A stretch of 64,000 nt of DNA from Syngnathus acus (taxonomy: Eukaryota > Chordata > Actinopteri > Syngnathiformes > Syngnathidae). The DNA is taken from positions 5,909,001-5,973,000 of the forward strand of contig NC_051087.1 of assembly GCF_901709675.1 (NCBI RefSeq). The letters are read 5' to 3'. The notes under the pieces are model-generated. The model saw only the letters and a list, made by a program, of their open reading frames with translations. It made no database searches and was not told the origin of the DNA. The position numbers and the translations under genes were made by a program. Of the stretch, positions 12,697-33,895 are shown in pieces (positions within the stretch are counted from its first letter, which is position 1; every line of letters starts with the position of its first letter).

Positions 12697-14721
12697 TATC
12701 ATTGAGTATTTGTGGGCAGTCATCCTTTTTTGTCCTTATTTACAAACCAGTTGATTTCCACTCCAAAATTCACTTGTGATATTGAACTGTCAGTGAGGTG
12801 CTGACAGGTAACACACACACATAGTACATATCCACATACACACACATTATTGAAAGTTGTTACTTCACGCTTCTTCTTCATGCAGAATTTCATTCGTTGA
12901 CTGCCAAGGCGCCATAAGTGGAAGAAAAGCGACGGCGATTCTACAAAATAGTATTTTCAATTTGCAGCATTAAAAAGGTGATATTTTTTGTGTCCCCAAA
13001 TCCTCGGAGATGCCTCTGGTTCTCTTCAATTTTACGACCTCAATTCTTTCACTCTAGCGTGTCTGTCTCACAGTTCTAAGGTTCAGGGTGTTAATCAAGT
13101 GTTCAAAACTTCTTGTGTGAATTTTTCTTGAATGTTTTTTTTTTCCCCCTTATTTAATCCAGTTTCTACCAACATTTAAAAAAGTACATTGTCCATTCAG
13201 TAGATGAGCATGTGTGTAAATAATTCTTTGTCTGGATGTCTCTTGTCATATGCTGAGGACCAGAACAAAGCGATGTAGCGATAATGGACTTTAGCTTACT
13301 CCGAACACTAATGGGTGGAGGCTCCAGTTAGCAAACAACACTCGGACAAGAGTAGCCTATAGAAAAGTGATGAATGGAACTTTCTAGGTATTTCCTATTA
13401 TCGCTACCTTTAGTTCACACAAGCTACCTTCCGCCCTCATTCAATACATAATGTGCTTGAATGTGCACAAGCTGCTCAGAAATGCCGCTATGGCAAATTG
13501 GAGCCTTTAAACACAAAGTGAACGCTCAACCACCACGGGTGAATAAAGAGTACACGCTGACATAAAAAAATGAATTGAATTCACCCTCTGCTTTGGTTAC
13601 CTCATCGCTGTAATTGGCAGCGCTTGTATCTTGACACGCTCAAGTTTTATGTGGCCCAAAAGTGACTGCAATAGAAATAATGAGGATCAGCTATCCAATG
13701 CAGAATAATTAATATTTGCCACTTCACAAGTCTTTGGATTCTCTGATGTCTAAATGATCTCCCTCATTCCTGCATGTCGTCCATGCAGTGACTTAACAGC
13801 GTTTCATTTATTATGAATTAGGCCCGAAATAGGCTGCATAGACTTAATCATTCTTGTGCACTCACTTCTTAGCCTGACCTGTCCAATAACATCAATTTGG
13901 AATTCTGGAGATGCTAATTAGGTCTCTGATCTACAAGATTGTGTGAAAGTTGGTGCAACATATGGAGGCTTGTCTAGCTCTTCTCATCTATTGGAACTTG
14001 TTTTTCAAGGACTGGACATAAAATAGTAGAAATCAGATTAAGTTTAGTTGCAAATTAATTCCTTACAATAATCCCATCAATCATACCTGTGCCTTACATT
14101 GCTAAACTTTTAAACATTCTTCTTGTAAAATAAATACATTTAAAAAAAAAAACATCCATGGATATTTTCATTCTGCAACAGCGCAATTCCAAATTCCCTT
14201 TTAAGCCCCTTTTCTCACTCTTTCCACTGCACTCTTTGGCTCATATTTCATTTTCTGCTGCTTAAACATGCTCAGCTCTCTATTTGCTTTTAGTGACTTG
14301 GATAGTCGGTGGCCTCGTCTCACCTGTTCGCCCACCTCATTACCCAGCAGCACATTTGGCAGTCAGCAAACTTGCAGCTCCATCTTGCTGCACTGATGCA
14401 CTCAGTCTGGAGAGTGGAAGTTATGGCTTGTTGGCTCTCTGTGTCAGTGCATGCTATTATGCAAAAAGGCGACATATTTATTGATCAACGTGTAGAAAGG
14501 ATTATAGTCAGTGTCATGGATAAAGATGCAATACAGGCACTTGCATATAAATTCTTAGGGAAGTTATGGCCTTTTTGTCACACCGGTGGTCTAAGTGCTG
14601 ATATATTGCAGTGCTGCAGTCACTTGCAAAAACATTAGGTATGACTGGATAGGTGATACAAAAAAGATGAATAGAAAAGATAGAATTTTGTTATTCAGTG
14701 ATGTGAAACATGGATGTTATT
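12697..14721. other. Intergenic, possible conserved non-coding stretch
   Basis: No gene recognised. The part at about 13600-13930 is more complex in composition than its surroundings, lacks simple repeats and contains several AT-rich homeodomain-type cores (aataattaat, ctaattag). This is only compatible with an enhancer. The open frames at 14284-14638 have no recognisable product. Confidence 0.4.
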
Positions 14722-14775
14722 CAGTGGCATACATTGAGGTTCATGGCTGGTGAAGCACCAATATTAAAGCCAAAT
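14722..14775 (+). mobile_element. Short dispersed-repeat fragment
   Basis: Contains tgaggttcatggctggtgaagcac, which resembles part of a common fish repeat (ggacgtgcggtgaggttcatgg...). A related piece lies at 57361-57400. No ends are visible. Confidence 0.3.
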
Positions 14776-15359
14776 TCAAACCATTTTAACTTGAAGATCA
14801 AACCTGTTTCCTATTTAAATGTGTCAAAGAATGTTCTTGTAATTTTTGTGTGCTATTCTTTTGTTTTCTCTGCTTTGCTTTTGAATAATGACGTTATCTG
14901 TCGTGCTTTTGGTTGTTGTTTGTGTGAAGGTAATTGAGTTGACTTGTGTATGAAATTTGCTATAAATAAAACGGCCGTGCCTTCTCTTGGCTAAAATGGA
15001 AAAGCATTTTCATCTCTCAGTATTTTCATTTTTTTTTTTTTTTGCTTTTGTTTACTGTTAACTTGCACTTTATTATTGAGGTGAACAGTCAACTTTGTGT
15101 AAAACTGAAAAGTGGACCCACGGAAATGCAATATTAGCTTTATGTATCCACTTTAAATGTACTGTACCGTACGAAAATTCAATTGAAAATACATATCTAT
15201 AGTCAAATGTTTTGTTTTCATGCACTGTAAAATTTGTTGGTCCATGAAAGCGAGTGGAAACCTCGCAAAATAAATCAAATCAATACATAAACATCACACA
15301 AATTGGCACAGCAATACACATCCACAGCCAGTAAGAGGCGCTAATGCGACAAAAGTTGT
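14776..15359. other. Upstream flank of gtf2e2
   Basis: AT-rich, with a poly-T run near 15029-15043. No gene recognised. Confidence 0.45.
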
Positions 15360-15590
15360 GAACCGGTTACATTTGAACCACACCAGAAGAAGAAGCAGGG
15401 CAAGCGAGACGGAAGCGCCGTAAACGCACATAATTGATCACGTTTATGAAGTTATTGCGTAAAATCGAACAAACGTTTCATTGGGGACGAAAGGCGCCGT
15501 AGCAAATTGTTGTTTGAGTTCAACAGGACGACTTTTACGGTCGTCCTCCTGGACTAAACCCCGGAGAGCAACAGTAGTAGTGTCTGTCTG
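15360..15590 (+). promoter_or_regulatory. gtf2e2: gtf2e2 promoter and non-coding exon 1
   Basis: A local rise in GC and CpG, an ETS-type core (gacggaagcg, about 15407-15416) and a good splice donor (gtaagc at 15591) mark an untranslated first exon ending at 15590. The next acceptor is the one before 16251, which leads into the coding exon. The transcription start is not defined by sequence alone. An 8-bp perfect inverted repeat (aggacgac / gtcgtcct, 15525-15547, 7-nt loop) lies in this presumed 5' UTR. Confidence 0.6.
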
Positions 15591-16271
15591 GTAAGCACAC
15601 TATTCTGCTAACTGAACAATACTGATCAGCCATTATCCTTTGCTTACTTGATGCCTTGATACTTGATTATTTGCTAATCGTTCATAAAACAGCCGCTTTT
15701 CTTTATGCTTTAAATGACACGACGATCGCTAAATTTAACACGCATTTGCAGCTACGTTCAAACAAGCTAATGTCAATAAACCTCAGCTTGCAAACGTACT
15801 GCTTGTTATATTTTAGCTCAAATATTGCAGTGGAATCTATATATGTATTTAAACCTTGGGTTAACTTAATTTGTGGCTAATATTATTTGATTGTCTTTGT
15901 TTACTATTATGTTTGCACGCAGTCCTTTTCCAAAGTAACTACTCCAGCGTCAATGTGATTACCCAAAAGCATTTCATGGTATTAAATGTTTTGAGCGTAT
16001 TATATGATCTTTTAAGTAGTATGGATTTTATTGATTAATATGCTGTGCAGCAGTCGTCACCAGTTTCATACACGTTTATAAGATTAGTAGTACTTCTACT
16101 AATGTCTACAATTGTAACATTTTCAAATTATTGTCTCAGTAGTAAGCTATTTTTTAACAAACTTGGTTACTCTTGAGGGCTTACTAATGTGCTCATGTGA
16201 AAATATGTATGTATGAATAATATGAATGCATTTCACTTTGTTCCTTTCAGGTATTTGGACAGTTGTTCAGA

Positions 16272-20454
<4,183 letters not shown>

Positions 20455-21290
20455 AATTAAACACTTGGAAGATGGACGGCTTTAATACTGTATTATCTGA
20501 TTTTGCTCCTTGTGAATAGTGACTACTTTGTGGTGTCCATTTTAGAAATTGAGCCAAAAGGACGTTTGAGGACAGGATATCGATTACCTAAGATCCTTTC
20601 AGATAAAACCATCATTGAAGGGGCTAACGCCACTTTACAAACCGAACCAGGCTGAAATGTGTGTAAATAGTTTTTTTTCTTAATGACACTTAAACACAAA
20701 AGTGTGTACAGTATACGGAAGAAGATATTTTCAGAAATGCTTCTTAAATTCAATTTCTCTTCTGATAAGTCACCCACCCTTTTCATAAAAAGTGCAGAGG
20801 AAAGATTGTGTTGCACGTCACAGAGATGTCATCAGTTGATATTTCAGGTGTTTTACTTTGCAGGGCCATTCCATCCTGCTTTTAATAAAAATACTGTCAA
20901 ACAATCTCCTTAGACATGTCTTTCTAACATTTTCTAAATTTCTTGTAATTTTGCATTTTTATTTTTGTAGAATAAATATGCAGGATGATACTACATTAGC
21001 AAACCTTCCATGCTAATGGTGAGTAGAAGACAATTACCAACAAAAGCAAAGATCTGGTAGCCATAATGAAAACTACTCTAATGTAATACAAAACATGAGT
21101 GCAAAATTGAGCATATTTAATTTATCAGATCATATTAGTTAGCGCAGTGGCATAAAGGTGTTGAGGTTAGTATAAAATACCAGTAAGGAAAAAGTACTGA
21201 TGAAAATAAAGTTGATTTTTTTACATTGACTTTTTATCTTGAGCTACTTCGTATTTTGCTATTCACAATTCCAACTTGAATTATGATAAC
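20455..21290. other. Convergent 3' UTRs of gtf2e2 and dctn6
   Basis: The 836 bp between the two stop codons. On the plus strand, poly(A) signals AATAAA occur at 20884-20889 and 20971-20976. On the minus strand, a candidate signal is present as TTTATT near 20959-20964. The two transcripts could therefore overlap at their ends. No other gene seen. Confidence 0.6.
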
Positions 21291-22652
<1,362 letters not shown>

Positions 22653-23172
22653 TGTAATGGATGGAATCAGAAGGGAGTCGCCTTGCTCGATACTCGACTA
22701 TAAAACAGCACTCGATAATCGACTTGACGTCCTTACCGTTGAAGTTAATGGGCATGCGCAAATTCTTTTGGTTCGAGGCACGGAACAGATCCCGATCACG
22801 CCTCTTGTATTGTTGTTATTTTCAAACGCAAACTCCAGTCTTCATGTTTATTTGAAATTACTTATACGGATAACTACATTTATATATGAACATAACATGG
22901 TCACAAAAGCAATACGATGTCAATGTTTTCTCTATTATCTACCAACAGTGTTGTCTTAATAATCTAATTTACCAAAACCAACGTGCGTCAATATACAATA
23001 AAAATGAAAGTTTGTTGGCGTTGCCAATGTACTTTGACCCTTCTCGCTTCCACTAATACCAAAAAACAGGATCAAGTCGGAAGTGAAATCTGTCTGCCAT
23101 GGTAAAAGGAACATAAACAAAAACATTGATGCAACATCAGTCACCGCGGCTGAAAAGGCGCAAGAGAGCGAG
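22653..23172. promoter_or_regulatory. Shared dctn6/hgsnat divergent promoter
   Basis: Only 520 bp separate the two start codons, so the promoters must share this space. It contains an NRF1-like GCATGCGCA (22752-22760) and, at the dctn6 start, CCGCCATTG (YY1-like). On the hgsnat side two upstream ATGs precede the chosen start: a 5-codon frame at 23099-23116 and a 32-codon frame at 23129-23227 that overlaps the hgsnat start out of frame. Whether they are transcribed depends on the unknown start site. Confidence 0.6.
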
Positions 23173-26100
23173 ATGGCAAAATCCAAGAAATATAGCACGA
23201 TGTATTATTCAATTATTGTCTTGCTAATCACCATTTGTCTTTCACCGCTGAAAGCTGAACTGCCTTCCTGTAAGTATATTCCGCAAAGTAAACTCGCGTT
23301 ACGATTCTCCTAGGTTAGCTCTCAAGCTAACAGCTAAATCACTGCACCTTCCACGTGGCTTAAATATCCCCTTTCCCTTCTTGTGAGATCATTTTTATTC
23401 AATGTATTTACTAAATATAATGCGTTTGATTAAAACCAGTGTGATCACATCATCATTTGAAACCAAGTTTAAACTGGCACTAAAAATGAGCGTCCAGCAA
23501 ACCCTGCATCCACGCAAATCTTATAATTTGGCTTTCAGATTTTCAAAATTCCCTCTTGGGGATATTTATCGGATTAAATGAGCATGTGATTGTACAGCCG
23601 TCACAAAGCCAGCCCACTAGCTCACATGCTTCTTGAAGGCATTAACATTAACCGTGTCAAGGGTAAAGCGTTATGGATGGATGGATCTGTGTGTATGCTC
23701 ATTTTTCCCACACATCAAATTCCACAACCGTCTCATTGGTTATATTAATATAATAATGCTGACAGGAAATCATTTTTATGAGGTAAAATGCAGTGCGTTT
23801 CTAGTTTAGTTTCTAATCCGTTTTAGCTATGACATCAAACGAGCCTTTCTCTCTGATTTTTATTCAATTGATTCTGCACGTTTTAATGTGATTCAAATCA
23901 GATGTGATTGATTTAATATCCTTGTTGCTGAAAAGCGTGTATGGGTGCGGTCAGATGCAAAGGAAAAAGAAGGAACTTAATCATTGCATGCTTAGTAGAC
24001 ACAAACACAGATGCAAAGTGGATGTCATTTTCTGCTTGTGGTTCTGTCTACAGCTAGAATATTTCAATCAAAACACCACCCAAACCTAAAAATGGATGAA
24101 GCATTTTTGACAGTCATCAATGAACTGGATACCGATGTGGAGGTGTCCTGGGTGTCACAGTGGTGCTATCAGGTAAATGTCATAATTGTCTCATTATGTG
24201 CATTTTTTTAAATCTTGCTTTTTGTGTGTGTTAGTGTCTTTATCAACAGCTTGGGGTGATTCCTGCTGTCGTAAATCCAGGTCAGCCAACCTCGGGAAAG
24301 TTCATCGTAAGCACACAGCATGGAATTACAGTCCAAGTCAACAGCACTTCTTTCAACCTGGACGTCTGCTCGTAAGTTGAAGAAACCACAATATTTGATG
24401 ATAGTGGAACAGTAAATAAAATGGGGGAAAATGAGGAATATATAAAAAAAAAAAAAAAAATGAATAATGCAGGTACCAATGTTGAAATTAGACCTGATTA
24501 AGTGAAGCGGGTCCAGATTTTACTGCAAAACAAGATATCTGGACTTTGTGAACCAGTTTCATTGTTACATACTTTAGTCTATTATTCCACTACAAATCTG
24601 TTTACTTGTTTTTTTTTTCCATTGCTCCAGAGTAGATCTTTGAGTTTAGCATTTGTTATGCTTTCTTGCTGGTTAAAGTATTTTTATTTTTTTAGACTCT
24701 TTGAGAAGCGTTCTTCTTAAGAATAGTCGCGAATCAATTATTTCCGTTATCGCTGCACTATGTGATAAACAGATTATCTTTTATCTGCAGAGTTCCATTC
24801 CATTTTGGGGAGCAGGGCAACTACTCTCTATGGGTCAAAAATATAAATAACACTGCGGTCAACTGCTCCATAGTGACTAACACAGTCCCAGTCAATAGTT
24901 ACATACGTAAGTCCATCACACAAAATATATTGAAGTGTCATTTTACATGTTGCTGCAATTTTAATCTCTGACTTTCAATCCACGCAGCCATTTTGGTAGC
25001 ATTCCTTGTCTTTGCCGGACTGGGATTATTGTATGTTTTGGGAAGAGCAATATTTGCGTAAGTCATGACATGATTTGAAATGATGGTCTAATTTATATCA
25101 TTTTGACTCCGTGTTAGACTTTGTAACCAAATATCTATCTTGTTAACAGACTTGATTTAGTAAGGGGTATCCTCTTCAGAATTGGTGGCACCATGGAGAC
25201 AGAGAGGCTGATCAACTCTGTGAGTATTTATTCACGCACATGTGGCTATTACTTTCGTTTTCGCAAGCACGTTGGCTGTTTGCATTGTAAAGTGTACTCA
25301 AATATAATGGATGCTCTGCTTATGTGTCTCTCCAGGAGCTGGGCTCCCCTGGAAGGATAGTGACGCCAATGACCGACAACATCCTTCCGCCCTCACCCAA
25401 TCCCGGCAAGAGGCTGCGATCTCTAGACACATTCAGAGGGTAAGGCTTCTTTTGTTTCATGGAACCCTCTTGACTACTTTGTCAGTGGACTTGTTTGGTT
25501 TTGTGTCCAGTCTTGGAAAGTGCTTGGAAAAGGAGTATATTTATATATATTTTTTTTAAACCAGAGTTAGATTGTAACTAAATTATTGAGTCCTGATGTC
25601 ATGTTGATTACTTGACAGGATCTCCTTGACTATTATGGTATTTGTGAATTATGGAGGAGGACGATATTGGTTCTTCAAACATGAGAGCTGGAACGGTGAG
25701 GATGTTGTTCCGTTGTCTTTCATCACAACAGACCTTGAACTATTTTTTCTTATTTATAAAAGGGACTGTTTGCTCTTTGTATCATTCCAGGCCTAACTGT
25801 TGCAGATCTGGTCTTTCCTTGGTAAATGATCCATTGTCATGTCCGTTTTCTACAGTTCTTATTTACGGTTGTCATGATTTCTAGAGCTCACTTCTCTTTT
25901 CAGGTTTGTTTTTATTATGGGAACATCCATTGCACTTTCAATCAATTCCATGCTGCGCTCAGGCTTCAGCCGCACGTCACTGCTGAAGAAAGTAATGTGG
26001 AGGAGCCTACAGCTTTTCCTTATTGGCGTCCTGGTTATCAATCCCAACTACTGCCAGGGTTTTTGTGAGTATGAGCTTTTTGCTATTCACCTGGGTTCAC

Positions 26101-28085
26101 TTCTGTTCTTGATATAATTCTACTCCACATCGCAGTGTCGTGGGACAACCTGCGGATCCCGGGTGTGCTGCAGCGCCTGGCCTGGTCATACTTTGTTGTA
26201 GCCTGCCTGGATCTGTTGGTGGCAAGGGCTCATCTTGACGTCCTACCAACGGTTAGACAATTAGAGCTATAAAGATGTGCATTGCTAAGAGGAGAACTAT
26301 GTGGCTTTGTCTTTTTTCCCCCCCAGGATGGATGGTGGTCCTCTTGCATTGATGTATTGCTCTACTGGCCAGCCTGGATCTTTGTAGTCATCCTAGAGAT
26401 CATTTGGCTCTGCCTCACTTTTCTGCTTCCTGTACCAGGCTGCCCAACGTGAGTTAAAAATGTTTTTTACCTGATTGGTGTGTTACCAGTTCAACCCAGA
26501 ACCTGTACAACCTGATAAGTTGGTTTTATATTCACAACTGCTTTTACATTGTTGTGAAATTGACTCTCCTGCATCCTCTCTTTTGCAACAGTGGCTATCT
26601 TGGTCCAGGTGGGATTGGAGACATGGGCATGTATGCAAATTGTACTGGCGGAGCAGCTGGCTTTGTTGACCGCTGGCTTCTTGGAGAAAACCACATCTAC
26701 CAGACGCCCTCAGCGAGGGTTAGTGAAGGACAAATACAACTGAGTATTCCATGGACACATGAAATATTGTTATTACAAACTTTGTTGTTTTCTACTGAAG
26801 GTCATTTATGCAACTCACATGCCGTATGATCCCGAGGGGGTTCTTGGCAGCATCAACTCCATCGTTATTGCTTTTTTGGGGTTACAGGTAAATCTTTCTG
26901 TCTCCAAATGTTTGTCTTAGACACTTATTGTGAGACCGCCGTTAAAGAACGAACCACCCACATTGGTCACTGACAAAAGTGGAATGCATAATTACAGCTA
27001 CGGACGCAAACAAAGAAAATACCGTAACCAAATTATTTCAGTGACCACTGGTGGGCTTTTCTTTCTTAGCGGAAGAGGAACTAACAAGAGGAACTACTGC
27101 AAAAGGTTTTAACCATTGTCCATTCAACTTTCTCAGGCAGGAAAGATAATCTTACACTACAGAGATCTTCATTCAAGTATTATATCAAGATTTCTCATTT
27201 GGGGTTTCTTTTTGGTGAGCACACTTTATCAACAAGTACTTTAGTTTTTTACACCTGCACAGTAATATGAGAGCCAATGATTTGGTAAATATTGCATTAC
27301 TGCAACGCATATTGCTAAATCAATACCACAGTGTCAGGGAGCCGTATTGATCTGTCGGGAAGGTTACATTTGTGTATTATATCATCCTAGCTTGTACAGT
27401 TCAAACTTATTTTATGCTTGGAAAATTGATATCACGTTGGCTTTTTTTTTTTTTTTTTTTTAAAACAGCTGTGATGGGATACCAATAGGACAATCTAATA
27501 AAATCATTTTTGTGTAAAACACAGGGCGTCATATCAGCTGTTCTCACCAAGTGTTCCACAAACCGGGGCTTCATTCCTGTCAATAAGAATCTATGGTAAC
27601 TATGACGTTCTATAGTCTCTCAAGATTTTTGCCAAAATACTTATAATAATGTATACCTTTTATTTCTAGGTCTCTGTCTTATGTGACAACACTTGCCTGC
27701 TTTGCCTTCGTACTGCTTGTTCTGATCTACTACACCGTCGATGTGAAAAAGTGGTGGTCTGGAGCTCCATTCTTTTACCCAGGTGAGCACTGCAAATACC
27801 AACTTCAAATTCCATTTAGGTGGACTTCAGCGATCCATAAAATACAAACCTCTGAATATACTCATTGAGGCGAATTTGCATTTTTCTATTTAATAAAAAC
27901 CAGGCATGAACTCCATCCTTGTGTATGTGGGGCATGAGGTGTTTGAGGACTACTTCCCCTTCCGCTGGCGCATGGTCAACACTCAGTCCCATGTTGAGCA
28001 CCTCACCCAGAACCTGGTGGCAGTTTCTTGTTGGGTTCTCATCTCCTACGTGCTATACAGGAAAAAGATATTCTGGAAAATCTAA
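23173..28085 (+). CDS. hgsnat: Heparan-alpha-glucosaminide N-acetyltransferase
   Basis: Eighteen coding exons: 23173-23269, 24054-24172, 24235-24371, 24791-24906, 24988-25057, 25150-25219, 25336-25439, 25619-25695, 25791-25821, 25904-26064, 26136-26251, 26327-26448, 26592-26718, 26801-26887, 27137-27214, 27525-27595, 27670-27782, 27904-28085; 1878 nt, 625 residues (human 635-663). The lysosomal membrane enzyme transfers acetyl from cytosolic acetyl-CoA to the terminal glucosamine of heparan sulfate. It starts with a signal-anchor-like segment, then a lumenal domain ([13 protein letters not shown]) and about eleven membrane helices. The active-site histidine motif [17 protein letters not shown] places His259 where human has its catalytic His. 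Other matches: [62 protein letters not shown], and the ending YRKKIFWKI. The ATG at 23173 is the first in-frame one, with G at -3 and +4. Confidence 0.96.
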
Positions 28086-29085
28086 GAGGTTTGGTGGATT
28101 CTTCTAAAATGCTCAGAAAATGGAAGTTAAGGGACTTTAAATCACATCTAGGCTGGATTTCAAGATCTCTATGAATGTTCTGTTTTCATGATCTTAATGT
28201 TTTTGCCATTTTGCTCACATATGACTGCACTGAATGACTTTTCACATAGCTTTCCTAGCAGCTGACTTGTGCTGGATATCTTGTGACTCAGGAAGAAGTG
28301 GGACCAAAATAGACATGTTGAGAATATGATGACGTTAGAGTTAATCCTTTTTTTTCTTCTTCTCAACACTAAGAACTAATTTTTAATTCCTCATTTTGCA
28401 CAGCTCGCAAGTATGGAAGGAATCACATGTAGCTGTCCTTGCCCTTTGTAGGCCACTTGGACCTTCATATCCTTACCAAACATTCACCCTCACTTTTGAC
28501 ATTTTGCTTCCATGCAAAGCTGAAAACATTTGACCATATGGTAATGAACCAAGTGCTATTTCAGATCTCTGCATGCGATAAATACCTACATATTGCCAAA
28601 AAGTCAATTTTGTATAACAAGATCACCTTTTTTGTTGATGTTTTGTGTTTTATAGAAGTATGCAAGAGGGTTGCCTTTTTTGGCTCAGGTATCCAAAAAC
28701 AGTTACAACAAAGTAAAGAAACTTTTGTGCTGCCTGACTTTCTCAGTGGCTTTTCAGTTACACATAAAAGAATTGTTCTCTTGAAGTGATTCACTTTATT
28801 TTATCTTAATGATCTTTTGCTGGATGTATTTGCCAGTATGTAGTTAAGACTTGATTCAGTGTGGCACCTTCCTCAATATTGCTTGGTCATACAAAATTCC
28901 AATTGCTGTCTGATTTTGTTTTGTTACCTATACTTTTCCTGTTAATACATTGCAATAGTTTTATATGAGCAGTATATGTTGAATATGTTTAAATGTGGGT
29001 TTCAAAAATAGTTGCATGTTTGCAATGTATGTGTGCTTATAACGTACATCTGTATTTATATAATAAAGAGAAAGTAAACAGAACC
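28086..29085 (+). other. hgsnat: hgsnat 3' UTR with poly(A) signal
   Basis: No coding signal follows the stop. An AATAAA at 29062-29067 after about 980 nt is the likely polyadenylation signal. The small open frame 28439-28789 lies inside this UTR and is not recognisable as a gene. Confidence 0.6.
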
Positions 29086-29629
29086 TGCAGTTCCTTACAT
29101 CATTACTTTGGTATGTAACAAGTGTTAATATGTATTTTTCGCATACATCTGTTTCTTTTGGATATGTTTGATTTCTTATGTATCTACCAACTCTCAATTT
29201 GCATAAAGGATGCAGGTCAGTTTTTGTGGAACATGTTTATTTCTCTTTTTAAATAACAAAATGTAATGTAAATAGTTTCAGATCCCATTATTGATTAACA
29301 AATGCACAGTATTTCCTTTTAAATTGCTAAGAAAATAACCCACTTGGATTGGGCTTCACATTTGAGTGCATGGCGATTCTGCATTTTTATTATACAATTT
29401 GTCAATCCCACTTTATGCATGAAAAGTACTCTTGAGTATTCTTACACCTCATTTTTGTCCTTTGCAATCTGTGCAGTAGTGTATAATTTTCTTTGCACTA
29501 ATTCTGAGACTTACAAGCAGAAATCTTAATTTATCTTGCATAGATGTTTCTGCTGTGGTGGCCAATGAGCCGATGTGACATTTACCCGTCGTACAGCGTT
29601 ACAACACGTCTCCATACTTGTTTCATTGC
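29086..29629. other. Spacer between hgsnat and rbpj
   Basis: AT-rich, no gene recognised. It is where the two synteny blocks of this window meet. Confidence 0.5.
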
Positions 29630-30000
29630 TCACCACAGCGTGGGAATGTAGACTGTAACGTCCTTGAGAGGAAAAAAACAGATGTGTGAGTTTTTTTGTT
29701 GATCTCGCGATAACACGACTCACTCCAATGGGTGTCTATTGTGAGAATTTTCCTGTTCACGCGCGACTTTACAACTTTCCCACGCCTGTTGTTTGGGCGC
29801 CTCGTCGTGGCTCCTGCCTCCCACACTTTCTCACCCTTTTGGTGCCCTCCCGCTTTCGCCGAATTCGGACCAAACTCCTCCTTCTGCTTCTAGTCTGGTT
29901 CTGTTGGCCCTGGTGGTATGGTGATAGTGGGCTCGGTGTGGGGTGCCCTTAGGAGGGGTCTCGCGATTGTTCGGGGAGGGAGGGGGGCGTTTTGGGGAAA
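29630..30000 (+). promoter_or_regulatory. rbpj: rbpj CpG-rich promoter with CSL and TCTCGCGA motifs
   Basis: CpG dinucleotides become frequent from about 29700 to the start codon. Visible motifs are a perfect CSL/RBPJ site CGTGGGAA at 29639-29646 (+), a second as TTCCCACG at 29777-29784 (-), TCTCGCGA at 29703-29710 and again at 29959-29966 (half or more of the palindrome bound by BANP and reported for ZBTB33), and a YY1-type AAAATGGCG overlapping the start codon. There is no TATA box near the start. Use of the sites is inferred. Confidence 0.65.
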
Positions 30001-33378
<3,378 letters not shown>

Positions 33379-33895
33379 TCCTCATGTCGAGCGTGTTATT
33401 TTTGAAACACGCACAATGACTTTCTGCGGAGGACCTGAAAGAACACTTGATTGAAGAGCAAGTGTTTGGCGGTTTGTGGAAAAATGACTGGTTATCGCCA
33501 TCTAGTGGAGTGTTTGGGACTTACATACACCACTGAGGCAGTTGGAACTCAAGACAGGGGCATGTGCCTTTCAGTTCATTTAAAAACTGCAAAGGCTAAA
33601 ATCACATTGTACAAAAGTGGTGATTTGTTGTGCGCAAGGAACTGTTGCTGCACCAGTTTTTGTATAGAGAAGTACAAAAGATTGGACTATTGTTTGTATT
33701 CCTGTTATGTTTTACAAGCTTTTGCTAAGGTACAGTTTACATACCATTCACATAGAAATTTAGAATCTATAGTTAAATGTTATTTTGATTGCATTATTTA
33801 GCAACATGAGCAGGACATTATATTAGAACCACCTCTCGTTACGATGCAGTCACTGCACATTATAAACAAGAATAAACATATCGTTACGTTGAAAT
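33379..33895 (+). other. rbpj: rbpj 3' UTR with poly(A) signal
   Basis: AATAAA at 33871-33876, about 490 nt after the stop, is the likely polyadenylation signal. The open frame at 33451-33801 lies inside the UTR and has no recognisable product. Confidence 0.6.

Noticed and set aside
12400-12779. Several open frames of up to 107 codons on both strands with Asp-Gly-Trp-Met or Ile-His-Pro-Ser repeats
   Set aside because: They are translations of the GGAT/GGAC satellite, which has no stop in any frame.
23083-23172. N-terminal extension of hgsnat
   Set aside because: The extension would begin at a GTG codon; there is no in-frame ATG before 23173.
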